Source: an uncultured Rivibacter sp.
GTDB lineage: Bacteria; Pseudomonadota; Gammaproteobacteria; Burkholderiales; Burkholderiaceae
DNA: 64,000 nucleotides
NCBI GenBank assembly: GCA_946480925.1
Contig: CAMLLU010000002.1
Span: 108,294-172,293, forward strand
Reading direction: 5' to 3'
Part shown: positions 16,885-26,076 of the stretch, piece after piece
Layout: the number at the start of each line of letters is the position of its first letter
Numbering within the stretch: the first letter of the stretch is position 1
Notes under the pieces: model-generated
Told to the model about the DNA's origin: nothing
Databases searched by the model: none
The model's input: the letters and a program-made list of their open reading frames with translations, nothing else
Position numbers and translations under genes: made by a program

Positions 16885-18534
16885 ATGAGTGCTGTTCTGG
16901 ACCAACACGGTCACGTCGCCGGTGACCACGCACACACCGACCATGCGCACGATCACCCGCACGGCTGGCGCCGCTGGGTGTTCGCCACCAACCACAAGGA
17001 CATCGGGACGCTGTACCTGCTGTTCTCGTTCACGATGCTGATGATTGGCGGCATCCTTGCGCTGGGGATCCGTACCGAGCTGTTCCACCCAGGCCTGCAG
17101 TTCGTGAACCCCGAGCTGTTCAACCAGTTCACCACGATGCACGGCCTCATCATGGTGTTCGGCGCCATCATGCCGGCCTTCGTGGGCTTCGCGAACTGGA
17201 TGATCCCGCTGCAGATCGGCGCGTCCGACATGGCCTTCGCGCGGATGAACAACTTCAGCTTCTGGCTGATGATCCCCGCGGCCATCATGCTCGTGGCGTC
17301 GTTCTTCATGCCCGGTGGCGCACCCGCCGCCGGCTGGACGCTGTATGCGCCGCTGACGCTGCAGATGGGCCCGTCCATGGATGCCGGCATCTTCGCGATG
17401 CACATCCTGGGTGCCTCGTCCATCATGGGCTCGATCAACATCATCGTGACCATCCTGAACATGCGCGCGCCCGGCATGACGCTGCTCAAGATGCCGCTGT
17501 TCGCCTGGACCTGGCTCATCACCGCCTACCTGCTGATCGCAGTGATGCCGGTGCTGGCTGGCGCCATCACGATGACGCTGACCGACCGCCATTTCGGCAC
17601 CAGCTTCTTCAACCCCGCAGGCGGCGGCGACCCGGTGATGTACCAGCACATCTTCTGGTTCTTCGGTCACCCCGAGGTCTACATCATGATCCTGCCGGCG
17701 TTCGGCATCGTGAGCGCCATCGTGCCGGCCTTCGCCCGCAAGAAGCTGTTCGGCTACACCTCGATGGTGTACGCCACAGCCTCGATCGCGATCCTGTCGT
17801 TCATCGTGTGGGCGCACCACATGTTCACCACCGGCATGCCGGTCACCGGCCAGTTGTTCTTCATGTACGCGACCATGCTGATCGCGGTGCCCACGGGCGT
17901 GAAGATCTTCAACTGGATCGCCACCATGTGGAAGGGCTCGATGACCTTCGAGACGCCGATGCTGTTCTCGGTGGGCTTCATCTTCGTGTTCACGATGGGC
18001 GGCTTCACCGGCCTGATCCTGTCGATGGCGCCGGTGGACATCCAACTGCAGGACACCTATTACGTCGTGGCGCACTTCCACTACGTGCTGGTGGCCGGTT
18101 CGCTCTACGCGCTGTTCGCAGGCTTCTACTACTGGAGCCCGAAGTGGACTGGTGTGATGTACAACGAAACGCGCGGCAAGATCCATTTCTGGGGCTCGCT
18201 GATCGCTTTCAACGTCACGTTCTTCCCGATGCACTTCCTCGGACTGGCCGGCATGCCGCGTCGTTATGCCGATTACCCGATGCAGTTCACCGACTTCAAC
18301 ATGATCGCGACGATCGGCGCGTTCTGGTTTGGCTTGATGCAGGTGTACTTCTTCCTGTTCGTCGTGCTGCCGGTGATGCGTGGCAAGGGTGAAAAGGCGC
18401 CGCAGCGTCCTTGGAACGACCCGGACGGCCAAGGCGCAGAGGGCCTGGAATGGGAAGTGCCGTCGCCCGCGCCTTTCCACACTTTCGAGAACCCGCCGAA
18501 GCTCGACCCCAGCGCCACGCGCGTGGTCGGCTGA
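16885..18534 (+). CDS. ctaD: Cytochrome c oxidase subunit I
   Basis: The catalytic subunit with haem a, haem a3 and CuB; reduces O2 to water and pumps protons. The 549-residue protein has 12 predicted helices. Haem and copper ligand regions are clear: [26 protein letters not shown] (His-Tyr cross-link and the conserved Glu of A-type oxidases), WAHHMF and HFHYVLV. The first 30 residues are a histidine-rich extension ([21 protein letters not shown]) before the conserved [16 protein letters not shown]. Order ctaC-ctaD is universal. The tail [15 protein letters not shown] is common in betaproteobacteria. Confidence 0.98.
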   Translation: MSAVLDQHGHVAGDHAHTDHAHDHPHGWRRWVFATNHKDIGTLYLLFSFTMLMIGGILALGIRTELFHPGLQFVNPELFNQFTTMHGLIMVFGAIMPAFVGFANWMIPLQIGASDMAFARMNNFSFWLMIPAAIMLVASFFMPGGAPAAGWTLYAPLTLQMGPSMDAGIFAMHILGASSIMGSINIIVTILNMRAPGMTLLKMPLFAWTWLITAYLLIAVMPVLAGAITMTLTDRHFGTSFFNPAGGGDPVMYQHIFWFFGHPEVYIMILPAFGIVSAIVPAFARKKLFGYTSMVYATASIAILSFIVWAHHMFTTGMPVTGQLFFMYATMLIAVPTGVKIFNWIATMWKGSMTFETPMLFSVGFIFVFTMGGFTGLILSMAPVDIQLQDTYYVVAHFHYVLVAGSLYALFAGFYYWSPKWTGVMYNETRGKIHFWGSLIAFNVTFFPMHFLGLAGMPRRYADYPMQFTDFNMIATIGAFWFGLMQVYFFLFVVLPVMRGKGEKAPQRPWNDPDGQGAEGLEWEVPSPAPFHTFENPPKLDPSATRVVG

Positions 18535-18563
18535 AGCAGGTGAGCGCCGCGGAGCGAAGCACC

Positions 18564-18677
18564 GTGCCTCTGACGCCTGAACAGAAGAAGAGCAACGTTC
18601 GCCTGGGCCTGATCCTGGGCTCGATTGCGCTGGCCTTCTTCGTCGGCTTCATCGTGAAGCTGGCGCTGTTCAACTGA
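18564..18677 (+). CDS. Cytochrome oxidase small assembly protein
   Basis: A 37-residue single-helix membrane protein with a charged start (LTPEQKKSNVRLG) and one transmembrane segment (LILGSIALAFFVGFIVKLAL). It lies between ctaD and ctaG, where Burkholderiales carry the family called cytochrome oxidase small assembly protein. The GTG at 18564 has GGAG nine bases upstream; an in-frame GTG at 18540 would add eight residues. How it acts is unknown; assembly is inferred from position. Confidence 0.75.
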   Translation: MPLTPEQKKSNVRLGLILGSIALAFFVGFIVKLALFN

Positions 18678-18692
18678 GCGTGGTGAAGCATC

Positions 18693-19319
18693 GTGGCCGC
18701 TGAGCACACCCCCACTGCTGACCATCAGCGCCGCGCCGACAACCGGCGCATGGTGGGCAAGCTGCTCGTCGTGGCGGTCATGATGTTCGGCTTCGGCTAT
18801 GCGCTGGTGCCGATGTACGACGCGATCTGCAGCGCGCTGGGCATCAACGTACTGTCGTTGTCCGAGCGTGCGCTGCCTGGCATGTCGAACGCCGCGGCCA
18901 ATACGCAAGTCGATCGGACCCGCACGATCACGGTGGAATTCGACGCCAACGCACGTGGGCCGTGGGACTTCAAGCCTGCGGTGCGTTCGGTGCAGGTGCA
19001 TCCTGGCGAGCTCACGACGGTGATGTACGAATTCAGGAACGTGCAGAACCGCACCATGGCTGCGCAGGCCATTCCGAGCTATGCACCCAAGCAGGCCATG
19101 CCGCACTTCAACAAGCTCGAATGCTTCTGCTTCAGCGAATACACGTTGAAGCCGGGCGAGTCGAAGGAATGGCCAGTTGTCTTCGTGATCGACCCGAAGC
19201 TACCGAAGGACGTGACGACGATCACGTTGTCGTACACCTTCTTCGAAGTGGGCGGCAAGGTGCCGGCGGCGCCTGCTGGCCAAAGCGCGAAGACGACCGA
19301 GCAGGCTGGTGCGGTATGA
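18693..19319 (+). CDS. ctaG: Cytochrome c oxidase assembly protein CtaG (Cox11)
   Basis: Inner-membrane copper chaperone that delivers copper to the CuB site of subunit I. The 208-residue protein has one N-terminal transmembrane helix (about residues 25-45) followed by VPMYDAICSALGIN and a periplasmic immunoglobulin-like domain. The copper-binding motif is C-F-C in LECFCFSEYTL, and the domain ends with TLSYTFFEV, both family marks. The start is a GTG at 18693 with GGTGA just upstream. Its stop overlaps the next gene (ATGA). Confidence 0.95.
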   Translation: MAAEHTPTADHQRRADNRRMVGKLLVVAVMMFGFGYALVPMYDAICSALGINVLSLSERALPGMSNAAANTQVDRTRTITVEFDANARGPWDFKPAVRSVQVHPGELTTVMYEFRNVQNRTMAAQAIPSYAPKQAMPHFNKLECFCFSEYTLKPGESKEWPVVFVIDPKLPKDVTTITLSYTFFEVGGKVPAAPAGQSAKTTEQAGAV

Positions 19320-19573
19320 CGCAACAACAGGATCCTCGCCCCGGCGCAGACCTGAAGGCGGCCGTGCAGCGCAAGGGCTCGTTCTGGCAGACCATGAAGG
19401 CCGTGGCCTGGTCGTTTTTCGGGGTGCGCAAGTCCTCGGACCATGCGCAGGATCTGAGCAAGCTGAACCCGGTGCACGTGGTCATCGCGGGCATCGCCGG
19501 CGCGGTGATCTTCGTCACGGCGCTGGTGCTGCTGGTGCGCTGGGTGATCGGTAGCGGCGTGGCCGCCTCTTGA
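19316..19573 (+). CDS. DUF2970 domain small membrane protein
   Basis: An 85-residue protein: a basic, amphipathic N-terminal half (KGSFWQTMKAVAWSFFGVRKSS, the DUF2970 mark) and one transmembrane helix (about residues 55-77). Its ATG overlaps the ctaG stop (ATGA), indicating translational coupling. This position between ctaG and ctaE is usual for betaproteobacteria. Function unknown; association with the oxidase is inferred. Confidence 0.85.
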   Translation: MTQQQDPRPGADLKAAVQRKGSFWQTMKAVAWSFFGVRKSSDHAQDLSKLNPVHVVIAGIAGAVIFVTALVLLVRWVIGSGVAAS

Positions 19574-19624
19574 GCGGCAACAGCATGCAGCCACCAAACC
19601 AAGAATAGGGTACTAGGAGAAAAC

Positions 19625-20509
19625 ATGTCCGCAGCGACGCATCACGGGCACACGCCCTACTACTTCGTGCCGGGCCCTTCGCGGCACCCGGTCATGGCCG
19701 CCATCGGCCTGTTCTTCGTGATCCTCGGGGCGGGGCAGTGGATCAACGGCCACCAGTGGGGCGCGTGGTCGCTACTGTTCGGCCTGCTGTGGTGGGCCTT
19801 CGTGCTGTTCCAGTGGTTCGGTGACGCCATCCGCGAAAGCCAGGGAGGCCTCTATGGCGATCGCATCGACGTGTCGTTCCGCTGGAGCATGAGCTGGTTC
19901 ATCTTCTCGGAGGTGATGTTCTTCGGCGCTTTCTTCGGCGCGCTGTTCTGGTCGCGGCTGTACACCATTCCGACGCTGGGCAGCCTCGAGAACGCGATCC
20001 TGTGGCCGGACTTCAAGGCCGTGTGGCCGAGCGTGGCGGCCGGCACCACTGCGTCACCGGCGGGTACGGTGGAGCCCTTCACGACCATGGGCCCGTGGCC
20101 GATTCCCACCATCAACACCGCGCTGCTGCTCACCTCGGGCGTCACGCTCACCATCGCCCACCACGCGTTGCGTGCCGGTGAGCGTGCAAAGACCGTGCTT
20201 TGGATGTGGGTCACCGTGCTGCTGGGCATCGTCTTCCTGGGGTTCCAGGCCTACGAGTACATGCATGCGTACCGCGACCTGAACCTCAAGCTGAACTCCG
20301 GCATCTATGGCTCGACGTTCTTCATGCTGACGGGTTTTCACGGCTTCCACGTGTTCGTCGGCATGCTGATGCTGCTGTTCATCACGCTGCGGCTGATGAA
20401 GGGCCACTTCACGCCCGAACGTCACTTCGGCTTCGAGGGCGCCGCCTGGTACTGGCACTTCGTCGACGTCGTGTGGCTGGGCCTGTACATCATCGTGTAC
20501 TGGCTGTGA
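19625..20509 (+). CDS. ctaE: Cytochrome c oxidase subunit III
   Basis: The 294-residue seven-helix subunit III of the aa3/caa3 oxidase. Evidence: YFVPGPSRHPVMAAIGLF at the start, SEVMFFGAFFGALFWSRLY, GVTLTIAHHALRAG, GFHGFHVFVGMLMLLFITLRL and the terminal WYWHFVDVVWLGLYIIVYWL, all classic. AGGAGA precedes the ATG. A strong intrinsic terminator follows at 20535-20566, so the first oxidase transcript ends here and the haem/copper assembly genes after it need their own promoter. Confidence 0.98.
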   Translation: MSAATHHGHTPYYFVPGPSRHPVMAAIGLFFVILGAGQWINGHQWGAWSLLFGLLWWAFVLFQWFGDAIRESQGGLYGDRIDVSFRWSMSWFIFSEVMFFGAFFGALFWSRLYTIPTLGSLENAILWPDFKAVWPSVAAGTTASPAGTVEPFTTMGPWPIPTINTALLLTSGVTLTIAHHALRAGERAKTVLWMWVTVLLGIVFLGFQAYEYMHAYRDLNLKLNSGIYGSTFFMLTGFHGFHVFVGMLMLLFITLRLMKGHFTPERHFGFEGAAWYWHFVDVVWLGLYIIVYWL

Positions 20510-20534
20510 CCGCGGTCGCTGCAAGCACCAGGAA

Positions 20535-20566
20535 CGAAGAGCGCCATCGGCGCTCTTCGTGTTTTT
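20535..20566 (+). terminator. Intrinsic terminator after ctaE
   Basis: Perfect 11-bp stem CGAAGAGCGCC (20535-20545) / GGCGCTCTTCG (20549-20559), loop of three, then TGTTTTT. Confidence 0.92.
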
Positions 20567-20575
20567 GGCAGGGGC

Positions 20576-20797
20576 TCAGCGCGGGACGGGCAGGCCGGTC
20601 GGCTGGATCCAGCCGAGTTTGTAGGCCACGAGGATGAAGATGAACAGCGCGACCGAAAGGCCCACGCGCAGCGCCAGAGCATGCAGCATGCGGTTGGTCT
20701 TGGGGGCGCCATCGCGACCGTCCTTCAGCATGGCGCGGCCGGCCAGGAAAAGCGCGAAGAGGATGCCGACGAACACCAGCGCGATGACGATCTTCAT
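20576..20797 (-). CDS. Twin transmembrane protein (DUF2909)
   Basis: A 73-residue protein with two transmembrane helices (about residues 2-20 and 44-64) separated by a basic loop (KDGRDGAPKTNRMLHALALRVG). It is the only gene of this region on the minus strand, lying between ctaE and surf1, a place where many gamma- and betaproteobacteria keep a DUF2909 gene. A GATAAT -10-like box at 20806-20811 lies only about 9 bases before the ATG, so the mRNA may be almost leaderless. Function unknown. Confidence 0.8.
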   Translation of the reverse strand: MKIVIALVFVGILFALFLAGRAMLKDGRDGAPKTNRMLHALALRVGLSVALFIFILVAYKLGWIQPTGLPVPR

Positions 20798-20850
20798 GCG
20801 CTCCGATTATCCGCCTCGCTTCCGAGGTGCCGACCGGCGCAGGCATTGAT

Positions 20851-21594
20851 GTGAACACAGACAAGCAGACTCGCAAGTCGGGCTGGGTTGTGGCGCTTGC
20901 CACTGCCATCGGCATGGCGATCACCGCAGCGTTGGGCAACTGGCAGCTGGATCGCGCGGCGCAAAAGGAGGCATTGCAGTCGGCACTCGACGAACGCAGC
21001 GGGCTGCCAACGTTGGAGCTTGCTCAAGTGGCGCAGACACAGGAGCAGGCGCTGTCGCAGTATTACCGCAGCGCCAGGCTGGCCGGTACCTGGCTCACTC
21101 AACACACGGTCTATCTGGACAACCGGCAGATGAATGGACGCCCCGGCTTTTTTGTCGTGACGCCACTGCTGCTGGGCCCTGGCGATGCCGTGCTGGTGCA
21201 GCGCGGCTGGCTGCCGCGCGACATGCGCGATCGCACGTTGCTGCCGCCGGTGCCCACAACGCCAGGTGCTGTTGTGGTGGAAGGCCGCATCGCCCCGCCC
21301 CCAGCCAAGCTTTACGCCTTCGCCGGCGAAGAGCGTGGGCCCATCCGGCAAAATCTCGACCCGGAGGTGTTTGCTCGCGAGATCGGCGTGCCGTTGCGCC
21401 CGGTGTCGCTGATGCAGGTTGTGCCGCCCAGCCCCGATGACGGGCTGTTGCGGCAATGGTCGCGTCCCGCGGTGGACGTGCACAAGCACTACGGCTATGC
21501 CTTCCAGTGGTTTGCGCTGTGTGCCTTGATGGCAGGTTTGTATGTCTGGTTCCGAATCCTCCGCCCGCGGCGTATCGCTTCCGCCGAACGTTGA
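20851..21594 (+). CDS. SURF1 family cytochrome oxidase assembly protein
   Basis: Inner-membrane factor that helps insert haem a into subunit I. The 247-residue protein has the SURF1 plan: a transmembrane helix near each end (about residues 12-32 and 210-232) around a periplasmic loop. Family motifs are LGNWQLDRAAQK, TVYLDNRQMNGRPGFFVVTPL, VLVQRGWLPRD and the C-terminal HYGYAFQWFALCALM. The GTG at 20851 is preferred; a GTG at 20827 is an alternative without a ribosome-binding site. Its 3' end overlaps the next gene by 53 bases. Confidence 0.93.
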   Translation: MNTDKQTRKSGWVVALATAIGMAITAALGNWQLDRAAQKEALQSALDERSGLPTLELAQVAQTQEQALSQYYRSARLAGTWLTQHTVYLDNRQMNGRPGFFVVTPLLLGPGDAVLVQRGWLPRDMRDRTLLPPVPTTPGAVVVEGRIAPPPAKLYAFAGEERGPIRQNLDPEVFAREIGVPLRPVSLMQVVPPSPDDGLLRQWSRPAVDVHKHYGYAFQWFALCALMAGLYVWFRILRPRRIASAER

Positions 21595-22276
21595 AGGCAG
21601 CATCGCCGCGCCGCAAGCACTGAGCTTCACGGTGCACAGTCTGCCGACACCGGAGTTGCCCACAGAGCGGCGCACGCGGCTTGGTCGCCTGAAGATGCTG
21701 TTGGTGCTGCTGGTGTGTGCCACTCCGGTAGTGGCCTCCTACTTCACCTACTACGTGATCCGGCCGCAAGCGCGCAGCAACTATGGCCAGTTGATCGAAC
21801 CGCAGCGTCTGCTGCCCGCTGCCGCCGAGCTGCCGATGACCGATTTGCAGGGCAAGCCGGTCGATCCCTCCTCGCTGCATGGCCAATGGCTGCTCGTGGC
21901 AGTGGCCGACGGCTCATGCGACACGCAATGCGAACATCAGCTCTACATCCAGCGCCAACTGCGTGAATCGCTGGGCCGCGAGAAAGACCGTGTCGATCGT
22001 GTGTGGCTGGTCACGGGCGAACAACCGGTGCGCACGGCGCTGCTGCCCGCGCTGGAAGGTGCCACGGTGCTGCATGCGCCGACACCAGCACTGAGCCGCT
22101 GGCTGCTGCCGGAGGCGGGGCAGGCACTCGATGCACATCTGTATGTCGTCGATCCGATGGGGCGCTGGATGATGCGCTTCCCCGCCGGGCTCGATCCGTC
22201 CAAGGCCAAGCGCGACCTCGAACGGCTGCTGCGCGCGGCCGCATCGTGGGACCGCGCAGGGCGCGAGGCGAAGTAA
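21542..22276 (+). CDS. Divergent Sco-like thioredoxin-fold membrane protein
   Basis: A 244-residue protein with a cytoplasmic N-terminus (about 50 residues), one transmembrane helix (about 52-74) and a periplasmic domain. The domain aligns by eye with the Sco protein encoded 3 kb downstream: LPMTDLQGKPVDPSSLHGQWLLV corresponds to the first strand and loop, C126-D-T-Q-C130 is a CxxxC copper motif, and H199 in AHLYVVDPMGRW matches the Sco histidine. All three metal ligands are thus present. The start at 21542 lies inside surf1 (53-base overlap), suggesting coupling. A role in copper delivery or thiol redox for CuA is inferred; family annotations for such genes are usually just hypothetical or transmembrane protein. 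Confidence 0.7.
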   Translation: MSGSESSARGVSLPPNVEGSIAAPQALSFTVHSLPTPELPTERRTRLGRLKMLLVLLVCATPVVASYFTYYVIRPQARSNYGQLIEPQRLLPAAAELPMTDLQGKPVDPSSLHGQWLLVAVADGSCDTQCEHQLYIQRQLRESLGREKDRVDRVWLVTGEQPVRTALLPALEGATVLHAPTPALSRWLLPEAGQALDAHLYVVDPMGRWMMRFPAGLDPSKAKRDLERLLRAAASWDRAGREAK

Positions 22277-22283
22277 GCGCGAG

Positions 22284-23456
22284 ATGGCAACACAGCAAGT
22301 CCAGCTCTACAACCTCGAGCCCATCCTCGAACTGTTGCTGCTGGGGGCTCTGGCAGCACTCGTCCCGCTGGCATGGGTCTGGCGCAAGCATCGTCACGGT
22401 GGACCGGCTGCCTGGTTGAAGGCGCTCACGTGGATGACGTTGTTCCTTACCTTCGATCTCGTGCTGTTCGGTGCCTTCACTCGCCTCACGGATTCCGGCC
22501 TGGGATGCCCGGACTGGCCGGGCTGCTACGGCAGTGCCAGTCCTCTGGGTGCACACGCCGAAATCAGTACGGCGCAAAGCACCATGCCCACCGGCCCGGT
22601 AACGCATGGCAAGGCCTGGATCGAGATGGTCCACCGCTACTTCGCCACGGGCGTGGGCGCGCTGATCACCGCGCTCATGCTGGGCAGCTGGTTGCTTCGT
22701 CGCCATGTCATCAATGCTTCGCCCTGGTGGGCCACGGTGACCTTCGTCTGGGTGTGTGTGCAGGGTGCCTTCGGTGCACTCACCGTCACGCTCAAGCTGT
22801 ACCCGGCGGTAGTGACTGCTCACCTGCTGGGTGGGCTGGTGCTGCTCGCCTTGCTGGCCTGGCAGGCGGTCTCGTATGAACCACGCCCGCTGCAGGTGGG
22901 CGTGAACCTGCGCCGCGGCACGGCTTTCGTGCTGCTGCTCAGCGTCTTCCAGGTGCTGCTGGGCGGCTGGGTCAGCACCAACTACGCGGTGCTCGCTTGC
23001 ACGGACTTTCCCACCTGCCAGGGCCAGTGGTGGCCGCCGATGGACTTCGACCACGGCTTCACCATCATTCGTGGATTGGGCGAAGGCAAAGACGGCGGCT
23101 ACCTGCCATTTGCCGCGCTCACCGCCATTCATGTCACTCATCGCATCGGCGCTTTCGTGCTGCTGTGTGCGGTCGGCTGGCTCGTCTGGCTGTTGTTGCG
23201 TTATGCCCCGCAGGAGCCGCGACTGCGACGCTACGCGACCGGGCTCGTGGCCGTCGCCGTGTGGCAAGTTGCCTCCGGGTTGGGCAACGTGGTGCTGGGC
23301 TGGCCCATGGTCGCTGCACTGGCTCATACGGGCGGTGCCGCCGCGCTGATCGTCGTGCTGACCACCTTGCTGGCACAGGCCTGGCGCTGGCGCGTGAGGC
23401 TCGCACGCCTGAGCGTGGCCGTCGCCACCCAAAGCGCGTCACGGGCCGCTCCCTAG
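22284..23456 (+). CDS. ctaA: Haem A synthase (COX15/CtaA)
   Basis: Oxidises the C8 methyl of haem O to make haem A in the inner membrane. The 390-residue protein has eight main helices. Key segments are [21 protein letters not shown] after the first helix, [13 protein letters not shown] (haem-ligand His), a paired second half with [19 protein letters not shown], and [11 protein letters not shown] long N-terminal helix precedes them. It starts 7 bases after the Sco-like gene. Together with ctaB it supplies haem A to ctaD. Confidence 0.95.
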   Translation: MATQQVQLYNLEPILELLLLGALAALVPLAWVWRKHRHGGPAAWLKALTWMTLFLTFDLVLFGAFTRLTDSGLGCPDWPGCYGSASPLGAHAEISTAQSTMPTGPVTHGKAWIEMVHRYFATGVGALITALMLGSWLLRRHVINASPWWATVTFVWVCVQGAFGALTVTLKLYPAVVTAHLLGGLVLLALLAWQAVSYEPRPLQVGVNLRRGTAFVLLLSVFQVLLGGWVSTNYAVLACTDFPTCQGQWWPPMDFDHGFTIIRGLGEGKDGGYLPFAALTAIHVTHRIGAFVLLCAVGWLVWLLLRYAPQEPRLRRYATGLVAVAVWQVASGLGNVVLGWPMVAALAHTGGAAALIVVLTTLLAQAWRWRVRLARLSVAVATQSASRAAP

Positions 23457-23485
23457 CGCTGCTTTCTAGAATCGCGTCCGTTCCG

Positions 23486-24424
23486 ATGTCAGACACCCTT
23501 GCCACCCATTCCGCCGCGGGCACGCCCTTGCCGTCGCGCCTGCGCCAGTTCACTGCGCTTACCAAGCCGCGCGTGGTGCAACTCATCGTGTTTTGCGCCG
23601 CCATCGGCATGCTGCTGGCGGTGCCGGGGTGGCCTTCAGTACGTGAATGGCAGCTGGCCGTGGCCGCCACCGTGGGCATCTGGCTGGTGGCCAGCGCCGC
23701 GGCGGCGTTCAACTGCTTGGTCGAGCAGCACATCGACGCCAAGATGCGCCGTACCGCCTGGCGCCCCACCGCCAAGGGCGAGCTCACCAATACGCAGACG
23801 CTCACGTTCTCGATGCTGTTGTGCGCCGCCGGCATGGCAGTGCTGTACCTGTGGGTCAACACGCTCACGATGTGGCTCACCTTCGCCACCTTCGTGGGCT
23901 ATGCAGTGATCTACACCGTGGTGCTGAAGCCGCTCACGCCGCAGAACATCGTGATCGGTGGTGCCTCGGGTGCGATGCCGCCGGTGCTGGGGTGGGCCGC
24001 GCTGCGTGGCGAGGTGGGTCCAGAGGCGCTGATGCTGTGCCTCATCATCTTCCTGTGGACGCCACCGCACTTCTGGGCGCTTGCGCTCTACCGCGCCGAA
24101 GACTATGCGCGTGCCGGGCTGCCGATGCTGCCGGTCACCCACGGCAACGAATTCACTCGGCTGCAGGTGCTGCTTTACACCATCGTGCTGTTCGCCGGCA
24201 CCTTGCTGCCCTTCGTCTACGGCATGAGCGGCTGGATCTACCTGTTGTCGGCCCTGGCGCTCGGCGCCGGCTTCATCGGCTATGGGTGGCGGCTGTGGCG
24301 CCACTACAGCGACACGCTGGCGCGTGCCACCTTCCGCTTTTCGATCGTCCACTTGTCGCTGCTGTTCGCGGCCTTGTTGCTCGACCACTATCTCAACCCC
24401 TACCTGAAGGGCTGGATCGCATGA
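23486..24424 (+). CDS. ctaB: Protoheme IX farnesyltransferase (haem O synthase)
   Basis: Adds a farnesyl chain to haem B, giving haem O, the substrate of CtaA. A 312-residue integral membrane prenyltransferase of the UbiA class. The first aspartate motif is [17 protein letters not shown] and the second region is [28 protein letters not shown], followed by [13 protein letters not shown] and [13 protein letters not shown]. The ATG at 23486 follows ctaA by 29 bases; a -10-like TAGAAT is at 23467-23472. Its stop overlaps sco (ATGA). Confidence 0.97.
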   Translation: MSDTLATHSAAGTPLPSRLRQFTALTKPRVVQLIVFCAAIGMLLAVPGWPSVREWQLAVAATVGIWLVASAAAAFNCLVEQHIDAKMRRTAWRPTAKGELTNTQTLTFSMLLCAAGMAVLYLWVNTLTMWLTFATFVGYAVIYTVVLKPLTPQNIVIGGASGAMPPVLGWAALRGEVGPEALMLCLIIFLWTPPHFWALALYRAEDYARAGLPMLPVTHGNEFTRLQVLLYTIVLFAGTLLPFVYGMSGWIYLLSALALGAGFIGYGWRLWRHYSDTLARATFRFSIVHLSLLFAALLLDHYLNPYLKGWIA

Positions 24425-25035
24425 CGTTGATGATGGACCGGCGTGTATTCGTGTTGGGTGCGATCGGTGCCTTGAGCGGTTGCAAGCCCACGGGCGGCGG
24501 GAGCGATGCGTCAAAGGCGCAATTCAAGGCGGTCGATGTCACTGGCGCCGACTATGCGAGGGACTTTTCACTGCCCGATACGGAGGGCAAGGTCCGCACG
24601 ATGGCCGACTTCAAAGGCAAGGCGGTGCTGGTGTTCTTCGGCTTCGCGCAATGCCCGGACGTCTGCCCCACGACGATGGCTGAGCTCGCCCAGGTGAAGC
24701 AGCAGCTTGGTGCCGATGGCGAACGCATCCAGGGTGTCTTCATCACGGTCGATCCGGAGCGCGATACCCCCGAGGTACTGAAGGCCTACGTGCGCAACTT
24801 CGACCCGAGCTTCGTCGCTCTGCGCGGCACGCCCGAGCAGACGCTCGCCATGGCCAAGGCCTTCAAGATCTTCTACGAAAAGGTTCCCGGCAAGACGCCG
24901 GACAGCTACACCATCAACCACACCGCGGCTTCCTATGTTTTCGACCCACAAGGCCGGGTGCGTTTGTACGTGCGCTACGGCTCCGGTGCCGAGGCCCTGG
25001 CGGCCGACTTCAAACAGCTCCTGCAAGGCGCCTGA
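24421..25035 (+). CDS. SCO1/SenC copper-chaperone lipoprotein
   Basis: Delivers copper to the CuA centre of subunit II and/or reduces its cysteines. The 204-residue protein has a lipobox LSGC with Cys21, so the mature form should be a lipoprotein facing the periplasm. The Sco motif is C78-P-D-V-C82 within [16 protein letters not shown]; the third copper ligand is the His in [23 protein letters not shown] is characteristic. It is coupled to ctaB (ATGA overlap) and ends the oxidase locus before a bidirectional terminator. Confidence 0.95.
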   Translation: MTLMMDRRVFVLGAIGALSGCKPTGGGSDASKAQFKAVDVTGADYARDFSLPDTEGKVRTMADFKGKAVLVFFGFAQCPDVCPTTMAELAQVKQQLGADGERIQGVFITVDPERDTPEVLKAYVRNFDPSFVALRGTPEQTLAMAKAFKIFYEKVPGKTPDSYTINHTAASYVFDPQGRVRLYVRYGSGAEALAADFKQLLQGA

Positions 25036-25053
25036 GCTGTCGCCGCTCCAATG

Positions 25054-25084
25054 AAAACGGCTCCCGTGGGAGCCGTTGTTCTTG
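25054..25084. terminator. Bidirectional intrinsic terminator between sco and rpoH
   Basis: Perfect 10-bp stem AACGGCTCCC (25056-25065) / GGGAGCCGTT (25068-25077). On the plus strand it is followed by GTTCTTGT, and on the minus strand by TTCAT directly after the stem's terminal TT, so it can serve both convergent genes. Confidence 0.8.
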
Positions 25085-25099
25085 TGCCGGAGCAGGCCT

Positions 25100-26053
25100 T
25101 TATGCGTATTCGGCCAGGGCCTTGCGCATCTTCTTCATGGCCGCCACTTCGATCTGGCGAATGCGTTCGGCACTCACACCGTACTCGGCTGCCAGCTCGT
25201 GCAGTGTCATTCCACCGGAGCCGTCGTCGTCGACCTTGAGCCAGCGCTCTTCGACGATGCGGCGGCTGCGCGGGTCGAGCACTTCGAGCGCTTGGTTGAT
25301 GCCTTCTCCAGCCAACGTGTCACGGCGCTGCGTATCCAGCACGCGGGTCGGCTCCTGCGATTCATCGGCAAGATAGGCGATCGGCGTGAAGGCCTCCTCG
25401 CCGTCGTCGGTGCCGCTCGGCTCCAGCGCGACATCACCGCCCGACAACCGGGTTTCCATCTCGATGACTTCTTCGCGCTTGACGTTCAGTTCGCGTGCGA
25501 CGATGTCGATCTCGCTGTCGGTGAGCGTGCTGCGATGCAGGTCGTGGTCTTCGGCTTCGCCCTTGAAACCTTGCTTCATCGAGCGGAGGTTGAAAAACAG
25601 CTTGCGCTGTGCCTTGGTGGTGGCCACCTTGACCATGCGCCAGTTCTTCAGCACGTACTCGTGGATTTCGGCCTTGATCCAGTGCAGTGCATAGCTCACC
25701 AGCCGCACGCCCTGGGTCGGGTCGAAGCGTTTCACGGCCTTCATCAGGCCCACATTGCCTTCCTGGATCAGGTCGCCATGCGGCAGACCATAACCCAGGT
25801 ACTGGCGTGACACCGACACCACCAGCCGCAGGTGTGACAGCACAAGCCGACCAGCGGCTTCGAGGTCGTTGTGTTCGCGCAGCCGTTTGGCGAGCGTGAT
25901 TTCCTCTTCCTGCGTCAACAGCGGAATACGGTTGACTGCGGAGATGTAAGCGTCGAGATTGCCGACCGGCGGGACCAGCGCCCACGGGTCGCGAACGGTC
26001 AGAGCCATGCCGGCACCGGCCGGAAAATTTGCGTTGATGGAAGCAACGGACAT
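25100..26053 (-). CDS. rpoH: Heat-shock sigma factor sigma-32
   Basis: Directs RNA polymerase to heat-shock promoters. The 317-residue protein has region 1.2 (NLDAYISAVNRIPLLTQEEE), region 2 with HLRLVVSVSRQYLGYGLPHGDLIQEGNVGLMKAVKRFDP and VSYALHWIKAEIHEYVLKNWRMVKVATTKAQRKLFFNLR (the RpoH box region between 2.4 and 3), and a region 4 helix-turn-helix TLHELAAEYGVSAERIRQIEVAAMKKMR. The ATG at 26053 gives the standard N-terminus; an 11-codon extension upstream runs into the promoter. A CIRCE operator lies just upstream, so HrcA probably controls it. Confidence 0.97.
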   Translation of the reverse strand: MSVASINANFPAGAGMALTVRDPWALVPPVGNLDAYISAVNRIPLLTQEEEITLAKRLREHNDLEAAGRLVLSHLRLVVSVSRQYLGYGLPHGDLIQEGNVGLMKAVKRFDPTQGVRLVSYALHWIKAEIHEYVLKNWRMVKVATTKAQRKLFFNLRSMKQGFKGEAEDHDLHRSTLTDSEIDIVARELNVKREEVIEMETRLSGGDVALEPSGTDDGEEAFTPIAYLADESQEPTRVLDTQRRDTLAGEGINQALEVLDPRSRRIVEERWLKVDDDGSGGMTLHELAAEYGVSAERIRQIEVAAMKKMRKALAEYA

Positions 26054-26076
26054 CAGGAGCCCCCTTTCTGGCCAGG

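Noticed and set aside
16861..18480. A 539-codon minus-strand frame opposite ctaD
   Set aside because: Very His/Asp/Glu-rich, exact antisense of conserved ctaD codons; no protein family.
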